33,056 bases of DNA from Streptomyces chilikensis (GTDB lineage: Bacteria; Actinomycetota; Actinomycetes; Streptomycetales; Streptomycetaceae), in the NCBI RefSeq assembly GCF_001642695.1, contig NZ_LWCC02000005.1, forward strand, positions 165,702 to 198,757, read 5' to 3'. The notes under the pieces are model-generated. The model had not been told where the DNA came from. It made no database searches and saw only the letters and a program-made list of their open reading frames with translations. This document shows positions 24,103-31,580 of the stretch, one piece after another. The position numbers were made by a program, and so were the translations under genes. The stretch's first letter is position 1. Each line of letters opens with the position of its first letter.

Positions 24103-25005
24103 TCAGCGCAGGGTGTCCGCGAGGATCCGCGCCACGTCCTCCAGCAGGACGTCCTGGCGGGGCGCGTCCCGCTCGGGCTTGGTGGTCAGGACGGCCATCA
24201 CCAGTGGCGTTCCGTCCTCGGTCCACACCACGCCGACGTCGTTGAGCGAGCCGTAGGTGGACGCGGCGCCCGTCTTGTCGGCGATGGTCCACTCCGGCGG
24301 CAGTCCGGCCCGCAGCCGCGTCCTCCCGGTCCGGTTGCCCAGCAGCCAGGAGGTGAGCAGTTCGCGGTCGGGCCGCTCCAGCGCGCCGCCGAGCACCAGG
24401 CGTGCGTAGGTCGCGGCGATGGCCCCCGGGGAGGTGGTGTCGGTCTCGCGCCAGGGCTCGCCGGAGTTGAGCTCCGTCTCCCACCGGTCGAGCCGGGTCA
24501 CCGGGTCGCCCAGCGAGCGGGCGAAACGGGTGATGCCGTGGGGGCCGCCGATCTGCCGCAGCAGCAGGTTGCCGGCCGTGTTGTCGCTCCACTGGACGGC
24601 CGCCGCGCACAGTTCCCGGACGGTCATCCCGGTGGCCAGGTTGGCCTCGCAGACGTCGGAGTTCTCGACCAGTTGGGCCTCGGTGTAGCGGATCCGCCGG
24701 TCGAGGAACTCGCCGTCGCGGTCGCGGTCGCGCAGCACGGCGGCCGCCGCCAGCGTCTTGAAGACCGACAGGATGGGGAACCGCTCGTCGGCACGGTGCC
24801 GCACGGTCGTCCCGGTGACCGTGTTCCACGCGTGGACGCCCACCCGGGCGCCGTGCCGCCGCTCCAGCTCGCGCAGTCGTGCGACGGCGTCGTCCGGGGC
24901 TCCGCCGGCGGCCGCCGGCCCGGTGGCCAGCATGGTCGCGGCGGTGGCGGCGCCGGCCGTCAGGAAGGTGCGTCGGGAGGCGGTGAACCGCTGTGTCCCT
25001 GAGAT
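24103..25005 (-). CDS. Class A serine beta-lactamase with Tat signal; probable ATC start
   Basis: The mature enzyme has all class A motifs: SVFK (nucleophile Ser), SDN, the omega-loop WETELN with the general-base Glu, and KTG. It should hydrolyse beta-lactams outside the cell. The first ATG in frame (24933) would give 276 residues starting MLATGPAAAGG with no usable export signal. Reading the same frame upstream gives SGTQRFTASRRTFLTAGAAT, a textbook twin-arginine signal (SRRTFL), open back to 25005, where the codon is ATC. GGAG lies six bases before that ATC, and no ATG, GTG or TTG exists in frame between. I therefore start at ATC 25005 (300 residues): a rare start, a start-codon mutation, or a sequence error. 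If the ATC is not used, the enzyme stays in the cytoplasm. Confidence 0.85.
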   Translation of the reverse strand: MSGTQRFTASRRTFLTAGAATAATMLATGPAAAGGAPDDAVARLRELERRHGARVGVHAWNTVTGTTVRHRADERFPILSVFKTLAAAAVLRDRDRDGEFLDRRIRYTEAQLVENSDVCEANLATGMTVRELCAAAVQWSDNTAGNLLLRQIGGPHGITRFARSLGDPVTRLDRWETELNSGEPWRETDTTSPGAIAATYARLVLGGALERPDRELLTSWLLGNRTGRTRLRAGLPPEWTIADKTGAASTYGSLNDVGVVWTEDGTPLVMAVLTTKPERDAPRQDVLLEDVARILADTLR

Positions 25006-25098
25006 GGCTCTCTCCGTTCCTCGGTGATCTCCGTCCCCATGGTCGACGCCGTCGCCGCGGGCTCCGGTTCCACGGCTTCCCGGGCGCGGCCGGCCGCC

Positions 25099-26070
25099 TC
25101 AGCCCTCGCGCGCGGCGCGGACCGCGGCGGCGGTCTCCTCGGCGATCAGGTCGGCGTTGAGGGCGGCTCCCGCCATGAGTCCCGCCGCGGAGGCGACGGT
25201 CACCATGGCCGCCAGGTCGGCGGTGTTGCCCGCCGCCCAGACGCCGTCGATCTCCGTGCGCCCCTGGGCGTCGGCGGCGACGTGCGACCCGAGCGGGTGG
25301 TCCGTGGGGCTGCCGCCGAGCTGTTCGTACAGATCGGTGCGGGCCGCGAAGCGGGGGCCCACCACCACGGCGTCGGCCGGGAGTTCCCTGCCGTCCTGGA
25401 GGAGTACGGCCCGCAGGGCGCCCTCCTCGTCGTCGAGCAGCCGGGCCGCCGGGCCGTCCACGATCGCGATGCCGCGCGCGGAGAGCTGTGCGAGCGTCTC
25501 CTCGTCGGGGGCCGGCATGGTGTGCCGCAGGAGCGTCACGTCGTCGCTGAGCTGCCGGAACATCTGGGCCTGGTGGGTGGCGTGCGGTCCGGTGCCGAGC
25601 ACGGCGATCCGGCGGCCGCGGACCTCCCAGCCGTGGCAGTACGGGCAGTGCAGCACGCCGCTCCCCCAGTGTTCGCGCACGCCCGGCAGGCCGGGGAGCT
25701 CGTCGGTGAGCCCGGTCGCCAGCAGCAGGCGCCGCGCGCGGACCGTGCCGCCCGCGGCCAGGGTCACCCGGAAGCCGTCGCCCGAGCGGCGGGCCGTGAC
25801 GGCACGGTCGTCCAGGATCCGCGCCCCGTACCCCTCGGCCTCACGGCGGCCGGCCGCCAGCAGTTCGAGGGGCGGGACGCCCTCCCTGCCCAGCACGTTG
25901 TGGGCGCCGTCGGCGGGCGCGTTCCGGGGGTGCCCGGCGTCGACCACGACCACGCGGCGCAGGGACCGGGACAGGGCGACGGCCGCGCTCAGTCCGGCGG
26001 GGCCTCCGCCGACGATCAGGACGTCGGCGGCGGTGCCGTCGGTGGCGGTGCCGTCGGTGGTGGTGCTCAT
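25099..26070 (-). CDS. Thioredoxin-reductase-like FAD-dependent disulfide oxidoreductase
   Basis: This 323-residue flavoprotein has the FAD motif GGGPAG (21-26), the redox-active CPYC at 142-145, a second Rossmann motif IAVLGTGPHATHQAQ for NAD(P)H, and the closing GVWAAGNTAD that binds FAD. These are the marks of the thioredoxin-reductase/holothin-gliotoxin-oxidase branch, so it either reduces a thiol partner or oxidises a dithiol metabolite. No thioredoxin gene is adjacent, which makes a small-molecule substrate possible. The N-terminus contains a duplicated TDGTA from a 15-base direct repeat. The ATG 26070 has a very strong GAGGAGG. It lies 37 bases after the methyltransferase and is probably its operon partner. 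Confidence 0.9.
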   Translation of the reverse strand: MSTTTDGTATDGTAADVLIVGGGPAGLSAAVALSRSLRRVVVVDAGHPRNAPADGAHNVLGREGVPPLELLAAGRREAEGYGARILDDRAVTARRSGDGFRVTLAAGGTVRARRLLLATGLTDELPGLPGVREHWGSGVLHCPYCHGWEVRGRRIAVLGTGPHATHQAQMFRQLSDDVTLLRHTMPAPDEETLAQLSARGIAIVDGPAARLLDDEEGALRAVLLQDGRELPADAVVVGPRFAARTDLYEQLGGSPTDHPLGSHVAADAQGRTEIDGVWAAGNTADLAAMVTVASAAGLMAGAALNADLIAEETAAAVRAAREG

Positions 26071-26107
26071 GAGGTCCTCCTCGGGACAGGGGCGGTGCCG
26101 GGCGGCG

Positions 26108-26992
26108 TCAGGCCCGGCGCGCGGCCCACACGGTGCGGACGGATCGGGGGACGAGGTCGCGGCGGCGCCCGACGAAGGCGGGGTCGCCGGGGGTGAGGAT
26201 CCGGTCCAGGGCGGCCAGGTCCTCCGGGTCCAGCTGGTCCTCCAGCGCACCGCGGATCCTGCCGAGGACCAGGTGGGCGTAGTGGGCCGCCTCCTCCCCC
26301 GGAGCGCCTTCCGCGGTGACGGTCCAGCGGTCCACGGGTCCGAAGCCGGCCCGTTCCAGGTCGTCCCGCCAGTCGGGGTGGGCGTTCCATCCGGCCGCGG
26401 CCGTCACCGCCCGGCAGCGCTCCTCCAGGCCGGGGCGCCCCGCTCCGGCGTCCTCGGGGAGGAACCGCGGCATCCCGTCCGACTCGACGACGATCAGCAG
26501 GCCGCCCGGTGCGACGGCCCCGTGCAGCCGGCCGAGCAGGGCGGCGGGGTCGGCGACGTGGTGCAGCGAGGAGGAGGCCCAGACGACGTCGAGCGGTCCG
26601 AGGTCGGGCAGCCCGGCGTCGAGGTCGGCCTCGGCGACCCGCACCCGTTCGGCCAGGCCCGCGTCACGGGCGGCGGCCAGGACCCGTTCGAGCATCACCG
26701 GCGAGCGGTCGACGGCGGTGACCCGCGCGGCGGGGAGGCGGCGGGCCAGTGCCAGGGTCCCGACGCCGGGACCGGACCCCAGGTCGGCGGCGTGCCGGGG
26801 ATCGGCGGGGCCGAGCCGGGTGACCGCGCGGGCGAGCGCTTCCTCCAGGGCGGGCGCGAAGGTGCGGGCCTCCAGCTCCAGCAGTCCGGCGTGCGCGGCG
26901 TCGCCGCCGTGGTCGTGGTGCCCGCCGTGCCGGGCGGGGGATCGCGGGTGAGCATGGGGGTGGCCGTGGCCGTGTGTGTGGTGGCGTGTCAT
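26108..26992 (-). CDS. SAM-dependent methyltransferase with His-rich N-terminus
   Basis: This is a 294-residue protein. Residues 1-34 contain 12 histidines (4, 5, 7, 9, 11, 13, 15, 22, 25, 26, 28, 34), a natural metal-binding-type tail. The methyltransferase core follows: motif I AADLGSGPGVGT (68-79), acidic motif AVDRSPVMLERVL, and the SSLHHVADPAALLGRLHGAVAPGGLLIVVES block. A C-terminal helical part ends in ARRA. The start ATG 26992 has GGTGGGGG just upstream. It is first in a two-gene operon with the flavoprotein and divergent from the XRE-cupin regulator, whose operator lies about 40 bases upstream of this gene. Substrate unknown; the tail hints at metal handling or a metal-dependent partner, which is inference. 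Confidence 0.88.
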   Translation of the reverse strand: MTRHHTHGHGHPHAHPRSPARHGGHHDHGGDAAHAGLLELEARTFAPALEEALARAVTRLGPADPRHAADLGSGPGVGTLALARRLPAARVTAVDRSPVMLERVLAAARDAGLAERVRVAEADLDAGLPDLGPLDVVWASSSLHHVADPAALLGRLHGAVAPGGLLIVVESDGMPRFLPEDAGAGRPGLEERCRAVTAAAGWNAHPDWRDDLERAGFGPVDRWTVTAEGAPGEEAAHYAHLVLGRIRGALEDQLDPEDLAALDRILTPGDPAFVGRRRDLVPRSVRTVWAARRA

Positions 26993-27033
26993 GCCCCCAC
27001 CGTAAGGCGAATCCTGCCCGAGAGGCATACACT

Positions 27034-27052
27034 CTTGCGCATGACGCAAGAA
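27034..27052. promoter_or_regulatory. Inverted repeat over the XRE-cupin start codon, probable operator
   Basis: TCTTGCG and CGCAAGA flank CATGA, a perfect 7-bp inverted repeat with a five-base centre that contains the start codon ATG 27041-27043. TACACT at 27028-27033 ends seven bases before that ATG and could be the -10 of a leaderless transcript, so bound repressor would block both initiation and translation. Confidence 0.6.
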
Positions 27053-27631
27053 TTCGACCTGGACGGTCTGATCAGGCAGCGGATCCGGAGCCTGCGGCAC
27101 GCCCGCGGCTGGTCCCTCGACGCCCTTGCGGCCCGCGCCCACCTCAGCCCGTCCAGTCTGAGCCGGATCGAGACCGGTCACCGCCGGATCTCGCTGGACC
27201 AGCTGGTCCCGATCGCCCGGGCCCTGGACACCACGCTCGACCAGCTCGTCGAGTCACCGCACGACGAGGACGTGGTGATCCGCCCGCAGCCGTCGCACAC
27301 CCCCGGAACGACCGTCTGGCTGCTCTCCCGGGAGGCCTCGGTGCACGGAGTGACGGTGGCCAAGCTGCGTATCACCCCGGCGCTCCCGTTCACCCCGGAG
27401 AGCCTCAAGGTGCATCCCGGCCACGAGTGGTTCACGGTGCTCTCCGGCACGGCCCGCCTGCACCTGGGCGACCGGACGGTGCTGGTCCAGGCGGGCGACG
27501 CGGCCGAGTTCTCGACCATGACGCCGCACGCCATCAGGGCGCACGAGGGTCCGGTGGAGCTCCTGACGGTCCTGGACCACAACGGGGAGCGGGCGCACCT
27601 GCACGCGGGGGGCGAGGGCGCCCAGCCGTGA
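27041..27631 (+). CDS. XRE-family regulator with C-terminal cupin sensor domain
   Basis: This is a 196-residue protein. The helix-turn-helix spans about 10-65 (IRQRIRSLRHARGWSLDALAARAHLSPSSLSRIETGHRRISLDQLVPIARAL) and the cupin fold about 105-185 (HPGHEWFTVLSGTARLHLGDRTVLVQAGDAAEFSTMTPHAI). Regulators of this design sense small molecules or metals in the cupin barrel and usually control themselves and the divergent gene. The start is fixed by the operator and -10 positions: there is no ribosome-binding site, so a leaderless mRNA is likely. Targets are probably its own gene and the methyltransferase-flavoprotein operon. The 3' 98 bases overlap the convergent hydrolase gene's tail. Confidence 0.93.
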   Translation: MTQEFDLDGLIRQRIRSLRHARGWSLDALAARAHLSPSSLSRIETGHRRISLDQLVPIARALDTTLDQLVESPHDEDVVIRPQPSHTPGTTVWLLSREASVHGVTVAKLRITPALPFTPESLKVHPGHEWFTVLSGTARLHLGDRTVLVQAGDAAEFSTMTPHAIRAHEGPVELLTVLDHNGERAHLHAGGEGAQP

Positions 27632-28538
27632 CCCGCCGCGGGGCGCCCGGGCCGGGCCGCTCCGCACCGTCCTCCGCGCCCGTGTCGAAGAAGCCGCCGA
27701 GGGCGGCCGCCAGCGCCTCGGGCGCCTCCTCCGCGACGTGGTGGCCCGAGTCGATCCCGTGACCGCGGAGGTCGTCCGCCCAGTCACGCCAGATCTCCAG
27801 CGGATCGCCGTGGAGCTCCTCGAGATCGTCGCGCAGCGACCACAGCACCAGCGCGGGGCAGCGCACCCGCCGGCCGGCCTCCCGGTCGGCCTCCTCGTGG
27901 GCCCGGTCGACGGTGAGCCCGGCGCGGTAGTCCTCCAGCATGGCGCGGACGACCTCCGGGCGGCGCACCGCCGCCCGCCGCTCGGCGTGGTTCTCCGGTC
28001 CCATGGCCTGCGGATCGCCCCGGTACCAGCTGTCGGGGTCGGCGGTGATGACGCGTTCGGGGATCTCCGGCTGGGCGAAGAAGAACCAGTGCCACCAGCG
28101 GGTGGCGAACTCCGCCCCGGCGCGGGCGAGGTGCTCGCAGACGGGCAGGCAGTCCATCAGCGCCACCCGCGCGACCGCCTCCGGGTGGTCCAGGGCGAGC
28201 CGCAGCGCGACGAGCGCCCCGCGGTCGTGCCCGGCCAGCTGGAACCGCCGGTGTCCCAGCTCCCGCATGGCGGTCAGGAGATCACCGGCCATGGCCCGCT
28301 TGGAGTGGGCGCCGTGGTCGGGGGTGGGATCCGGCCCCCGGGAGCGGCCGTAACCCCGCAGGTCGGGGCAGACGACGGTGAAGCCCCGCTCGACGAGGAG
28401 GGGCGCCACCCGGTGCCAGGTGGCCGAGGTGCGCGGATGCCCGTGCAGGAGGAGCACCGGTGGGCCCGCGCCGCCGTGGCGGAGGAAGACCGACGCCTCG
28501 CCGGTGTCGATCGTGGTCTCGGTGAAGCCCGCGAACAT
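27534..28538 (-). CDS. Alpha/beta hydrolase, fluoroacetate-dehalogenase-like
   Basis: This 334-residue hydrolase has the oxyanion region LLLHGHPRTSATWH, nucleophile elbow GHDRG (D105), an acid at D129 (LMDCLP), the His of SGHHVAEE (H266) and the halide-pocket-like pair H150-W151 in WWHWFFFAQPE. An Asp nucleophile with this pocket is the pattern of haloacid/fluoroacetate dehalogenases; epoxide hydrolases share part of it. The family fold ends near residue 287 (GGFFDTG); the remaining 47 residues are low-complexity Pro/Arg/Gly and are encoded across the 3' end of the convergent regulator, so they are probably a read-through extension. The start ATG 28538 has GGAAGG seven bases upstream. It stands alone, with no dehalogenation neighbours. 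Confidence 0.88.
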   Translation of the reverse strand: MFAGFTETTIDTGEASVFLRHGGAGPPVLLLHGHPRTSATWHRVAPLLVERGFTVVCPDLRGYGRSRGPDPTPDHGAHSKRAMAGDLLTAMRELGHRRFQLAGHDRGALVALRLALDHPEAVARVALMDCLPVCEHLARAGAEFATRWWHWFFFAQPEIPERVITADPDSWYRGDPQAMGPENHAERRAAVRRPEVVRAMLEDYRAGLTVDRAHEEADREAGRRVRCPALVLWSLRDDLEELHGDPLEIWRDWADDLRGHGIDSGHHVAEEAPEALAAALGGFFDTGAEDGAERPGPGAPRRVTAGRPRPPRAGAPAPRCGPGPSGAPPDPRAP

Positions 28539-28551
28539 CCTGCCGCCTTCC

Positions 28552-28587
28552 GCCACCGTCCGCCCGTCGGCCACCGTCCGCCCGTCG
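28552..28587. repeat. Two tandem copies of an 18-bp repeat
   Basis: Exact copies lie at 28552-28569 and 28570-28587, just upstream of the hydrolase start in its presumed leader. They keep the frame open but lie outside the protein. Function unknown. Confidence 0.85.
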
Positions 28588-29365
28588 GCCGCCGGCCCGA
28601 CCACCGGCCCGAACCGGGTACCCCGGCGCGCCGCGCGCCCACCCGCCCTGCCGCCGGCACCGGCGGTCGGCGTGAAGTCATGGCTCCACGGCGGCGGCCG
28701 GGCCCGGTGACGCCGGGCGTGCGGGATCCGGACGCGAGCCGCCGGTTCTCCGCGGAGGGCCTGGGCCGAAGACCGGTGCCCGACGGCGGGGAGGTGGTCC
28801 TCCACCGGGCCGGTGAAGGTGTGGCGCCCGGCCTGTTCCGGCCGCCCGGCCTCTCGGCCGGCGTCGGGCACCCGGCGACGCCCGGTCGCCGCGCGCCTCC
28901 TGGCCGCCGGGTTCGCCCCGCTCGGCTCCGAGGCGCTGATCGGGCCGGCCCGCGCCGACGGCTGAGGTCTCCCGGCGGGGGCGCACGCCGCGCCACGAGG
29001 GGGCGGCGCGGCAGACGCACGCCGCTCCGGGGGCCCGTGCCGCGGAGGCGGGGCGGCGGGCCGTCCGGCCCGTCCGCCGGCCGCCGTCGCGACCGGCACC
29101 CGCCCGTCCCCTCCGGTCCCGGGACGGCCGCGGCCCGCCGGGTGGCGCCGTGACCGGTCGGCGGGGTGCGCTCCAGCACCCGGCCGCGCGGGGGGCCACC
29201 CCGGACCTCCCGGCTCCGGCTCCGGCCGGACCTCGGCCCGGAGGAGTCCGCGGCAGGCCTCCCGGACACCGCGGAGTCCCCTCCGGCGCGTGAGGCGCGA
29301 TGGGCGTGGCGGACGACGCGGGACGCGCCGGCGGGCGCGGCCCGCCCCGGACGCCCGCCACGCCC
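28588..29365. other. Stretch of about 780 bases with no convincing gene
   Basis: No ORF on either strand has family resemblance. A possible decayed gene lies at 28680-28965 on the + strand: ATG 28680 opens a frame reading RRFSAEGLGRRPVPDGGEVVLHRAG, while a different frame ends plausibly with VAARLLAAGFAPLGSEALI at stop 28963-28965, as if one frameshift joined them. A GGGTAC at 28616-28621 has no matching -35. Elsewhere I see only GC-rich sequence. Confidence 0.4.
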
Positions 29366-29419
29366 ACGGACGCCCATGGACGCCCGCGCGCCACGGACGC
29401 CCATGGACGCCCGCGCGCC
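29366..29419. repeat. Two tandem copies of a 27-bp repeat upstream of hemC2
   Basis: Exact copies lie at 29366-29392 and 29393-29419. Each contains CCCATGGACGCCCGCG, which is also the left arm of the hairpin at 29400-29434, so either copy could pair with the single right arm. Confidence 0.88.
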
Positions 29420-29434
29420 GCGGGCGTCCATGGG
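29400..29434. other. 16-bp perfect hairpin upstream of hemC2
   Basis: Arms 29400-29415 and 29419-29434 pair perfectly with a three-base loop. It ends 36 bases before the hemC2 ATG. It may be an upstream terminator or, with the tandem left arms, a regulatory palindrome; the likely -10 of hemC2 (TATCGT, 29459-29464) lies downstream of it. Confidence 0.7.
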
Positions 29435-29470
29435 GTCCACGGGGCGCTCGCCGACGGCTATCGTGGCCTC

Positions 29471-30406
29471 ATGCCGGCTCCCGAGATCGTCCGCATCGTC
29501 TCCCGCGACTCCCCCATGGCCCTCGCCCAGGTCGAGCGGGTCCGCGCCGAGCTGGCCCGGCACCACCCGTCGACGCGCACCGAGGTCGTCCCGGTGAAGA
29601 CCACCGGCGACAAGTGGATGGGCGAGCTGTCCCGGGTGGAGGGCAAGGGCGCGTTCACCAAGGAGGTGGACGCCGCCCTGCTGGCCGGCGAGGCGGACCT
29701 GGCGGTCCACTGCGTGAAGGACGTGCCCGCCGACCGCCCGCTGCCCGCGGGCACGGTCTTCGCCGCCTTCCTGCGGCGGGACGACGTGCGCGACGCGCTG
29801 GTCCACCCCGGCGGGCTCACCCTCGACGAGCTCCCGCCCGGCACCCGAATCGGCACCTCCTCGGTGCGCCGGGTGGCCCAGCTGGCCGCCTCGCACCCGC
29901 ACCTGACCTGCGTGCCGATGCGCGGCAACGCCAACCGGCGGCTGGAGAAGCTGGCGGCCGGCGAGGCGGACGCGCTGGTGCTGGCGCTGTCGGGACTGGA
30001 GCGGATCGGCCGGACCGACGTGATCGGCGAGGTGCTCTCCACCGAGACGATGATGCCCCCCATCGGCGCGGGAATCCTGGCCCTGCAGTGCCGTGAGGAG
30101 GACACCGGGCTGATCGAGGCGGTCGCCCCGCTCGGAGACCCGGACACCCACCGCGAGGCGGCCGCCGAGCGGATGTTCCTGCACGTCCTGCAGGGCCACT
30201 GCAACAGCCCGATCGCCGGCTTCGCCCGGGTCGACCGCACCGGTGAGCTCTCGCTGCGGGCCTGCGTCTTCACCCCGGACGGCAAGACGCGGCTGAACGC
30301 GCACGAGTGGGCCGGCCCGCTGGACCCGGCGACGCTGGGCACCTCGGTCGCCGTCACCCTGCTCCGCCAGGGCGCCCGGGAACTGATCGACTCGATCGAC
30401 CACTGA
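29471..30406 (+). CDS. hemC2: Porphobilinogen deaminase, second copy
   Basis: This is a 311-residue hydroxymethylbilane synthase. The catalytic Asp is D84 in HCVKDVPAD and the dipyrromethane-cofactor Cys is C244 in [20 protein letters not shown] and [11 protein letters not shown] supply the arginines that hold the growing pyrrole chain. Residues are conserved, but around the Cys it reads GHC rather than the usual GGC, and HCVKD rather than HSxKD, marking a divergent paralogue. It condenses four porphobilinogens in heme/corrin synthesis. Streptomycetes carry a second copy called hemC2 apart from the main hem cluster, and no other hem gene is here. ATG 29471 has no ribosome-binding site and TATCGT ends seven bases upstream, so the mRNA is probably leaderless. 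Confidence 0.9.
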   Translation: MPAPEIVRIVSRDSPMALAQVERVRAELARHHPSTRTEVVPVKTTGDKWMGELSRVEGKGAFTKEVDAALLAGEADLAVHCVKDVPADRPLPAGTVFAAFLRRDDVRDALVHPGGLTLDELPPGTRIGTSSVRRVAQLAASHPHLTCVPMRGNANRRLEKLAAGEADALVLALSGLERIGRTDVIGEVLSTETMMPPIGAGILALQCREEDTGLIEAVAPLGDPDTHREAAAERMFLHVLQGHCNSPIAGFARVDRTGELSLRACVFTPDGKTRLNAHEWAGPLDPATLGTSVAVTLLRQGARELIDSIDH

Positions 30407-30447
30407 CGACGGCCGCTTCCCGCGCCCGCCCCTCGGAGCCACTGGAA

Positions 30448-30473
30448 GTTTTATGTCCGGTTTGTTTGGGTTC
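30448..30473 (+). promoter_or_regulatory. SigB-type promoter upstream of the sigma gene
   Basis: GTTT (30448-30451), 16 bases, then GGGTTC (30468-30473). The Streptomyces SigB consensus is GNNT-N14-16-GGGTAC/T; this differs by one base in the -10. It lies in an unusually AT-rich patch about 155 bases before the sigma-factor ATG, consistent with positive autoregulation. Confidence 0.55.
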
Positions 30474-30627
30474 CTCCGTTAGAGGGAATTCCTCCTCCAG
30501 TGCTTCGGACAGGAGGCACGGCCGCGGGAAAGCGGGTCCGCAGGACCCCCCGGCGTCCCGGAACTGTCCGTGAGCGCGCCTCTCCCGCGGTGACCGCCCT
30601 GCCGGCCCAGCCGAGGGAGGTGCCCGT

Positions 30628-31449
30628 ATGCCGGCCACCAGCACCACTCGCACCCGGACCACCCGCTCCCGCGGCCATCCACACGACGACGCCCCGGACA
30701 CCGCGGCGGACTTCGCCCGCCTGGCGTCCCTCCCGGAGGGCCCCGAGCGCCGGGCCCTGCGCGACGACCTGGTCCGTGCCTGGCTTCCCATGGCCGAGCG
30801 GATCGCCGTCAACTTCCGGGGGCGCGGCGAGGCCCTGGAGGACCTCTACCAGGTGGCGGCGCTCGGCCTGGTCAAGGCCGTCGACCACTACGACCCGGCC
30901 CGCGGCTGCGCCTTCGAGTCGTACGCGGTGCCCACCGTCACCGGCGAGATCAAACGGCACTTCCGCGACCACCTGTGGACGCTGCACGTGCCCCGGCGGG
31001 TCCAGGACCTGCGCAACCGGGTCCGGCGGGCCGCGAAGGAGCTGTCCCAGACCATCCAGGGCCGTGCGCCCGCCATCGCCGAGATCGCCGCGTACACCGG
31101 GCTGACCGAGGACGAGGTGCGCACCGGAATGGAGGCGCTGGAGTGCTTCCACGCCCTGTCGCTGGAGGCGGAGCTGCCCGGCACCGAGGGATACGCGCTC
31201 GAGGACGCGCTGGGGACCGTGGAGACCGGCTACGACCTGGTGGTGGACCGGGTGGCGGTGCGGCCCTGCCTGGAGGCGCTGTCCGAACGGGACCGGGTCA
31301 TCCTCTACCTGAGGTTCTTCCGCGGGATGACGCAGAGCCGGATCGCCCAGCAGCTGGGCATCTCCCAGATGCACGTGTCGCGGCTGCTCAGCGGCTGCTT
31401 CGACCGGCTGCGGGCGGAGCTGGACACGTCCGGGGAGGAGGAGCGGTGA
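30628..31449 (+). CDS. RNA polymerase sigma factor, SigB/SigF/SigG family
   Basis: This 273-residue group 3 sigma factor has region 2 with LEDLYQVAALGLVKAVDHYDPARGCAFESYAVPTVTGEIKRHFRD (about 70-115), region 3 with LRNRVRRAAKELSQTIQGRAPAIAEIAAYTGL, and region 4 with LSERDRVILYLRFFRGMTQSRIAQQLGISQMHVSRLL (about 215-252). The first 30 residues are Thr/Arg-rich and not conserved. The ATG 30628 follows GAGGGAGG. Streptomyces have several such factors for osmotic/oxidative stress and development; which one this is cannot be told. No anti-sigma or anti-anti-sigma gene is next to it, unlike sigB operons. The promoter at 30448-30473 suggests autoregulation, and the VOC gene downstream is a likely target. 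Confidence 0.92.
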   Translation: MPATSTTRTRTTRSRGHPHDDAPDTAADFARLASLPEGPERRALRDDLVRAWLPMAERIAVNFRGRGEALEDLYQVAALGLVKAVDHYDPARGCAFESYAVPTVTGEIKRHFRDHLWTLHVPRRVQDLRNRVRRAAKELSQTIQGRAPAIAEIAAYTGLTEDEVRTGMEALECFHALSLEAELPGTEGYALEDALGTVETGYDLVVDRVAVRPCLEALSERDRVILYLRFFRGMTQSRIAQQLGISQMHVSRLLSGCFDRLRAELDTSGEEER

Positions 31450-31507
31450 GGACCGCCCTGGGTACGCCTCCGGCTGCCGGCCGGGGGGCGTGCCCGCGTA
31501 CGGCAGT

Positions 31508-31529
31508 CGCCCGGCCTGGTGGCCGGGCG
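31508..31529. terminator. Hairpin terminator between sigma gene and ANTAR gene
   Basis: CGCCCGGCC and GGCCGGGCG pair over 9 bp with a TGGT loop. Further inverted repeats (31501-31507 with 31544-31550; 31533-31539 with 31553-31559) surround it. The two flanking genes converge here. Confidence 0.7.
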
Positions 31530-31580
31530 GCTGGGACGGGCTCACTGCCGAACCGTCCCGGGAGCCGTTCGAAAGCGAGC

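Noticed and set aside
28616-28623. GGGTACCC upstream of the hydrolase as a SigB-type promoter
   Set aside because: The nearest GNNT on the minus strand is 17 bases away, outside the accepted range.
30440-30503. CACTGGA / TCCAGTG inverted repeat across the sigma-gene promoter
   Set aside because: The 50-base separation and absence of extension make it indistinguishable from chance.
31460-31465. GGGTAC after the sigma gene as another SigB-type promoter
   Set aside because: No GNNT at 14-16 bases upstream, and it would read into a terminator and a convergent gene.
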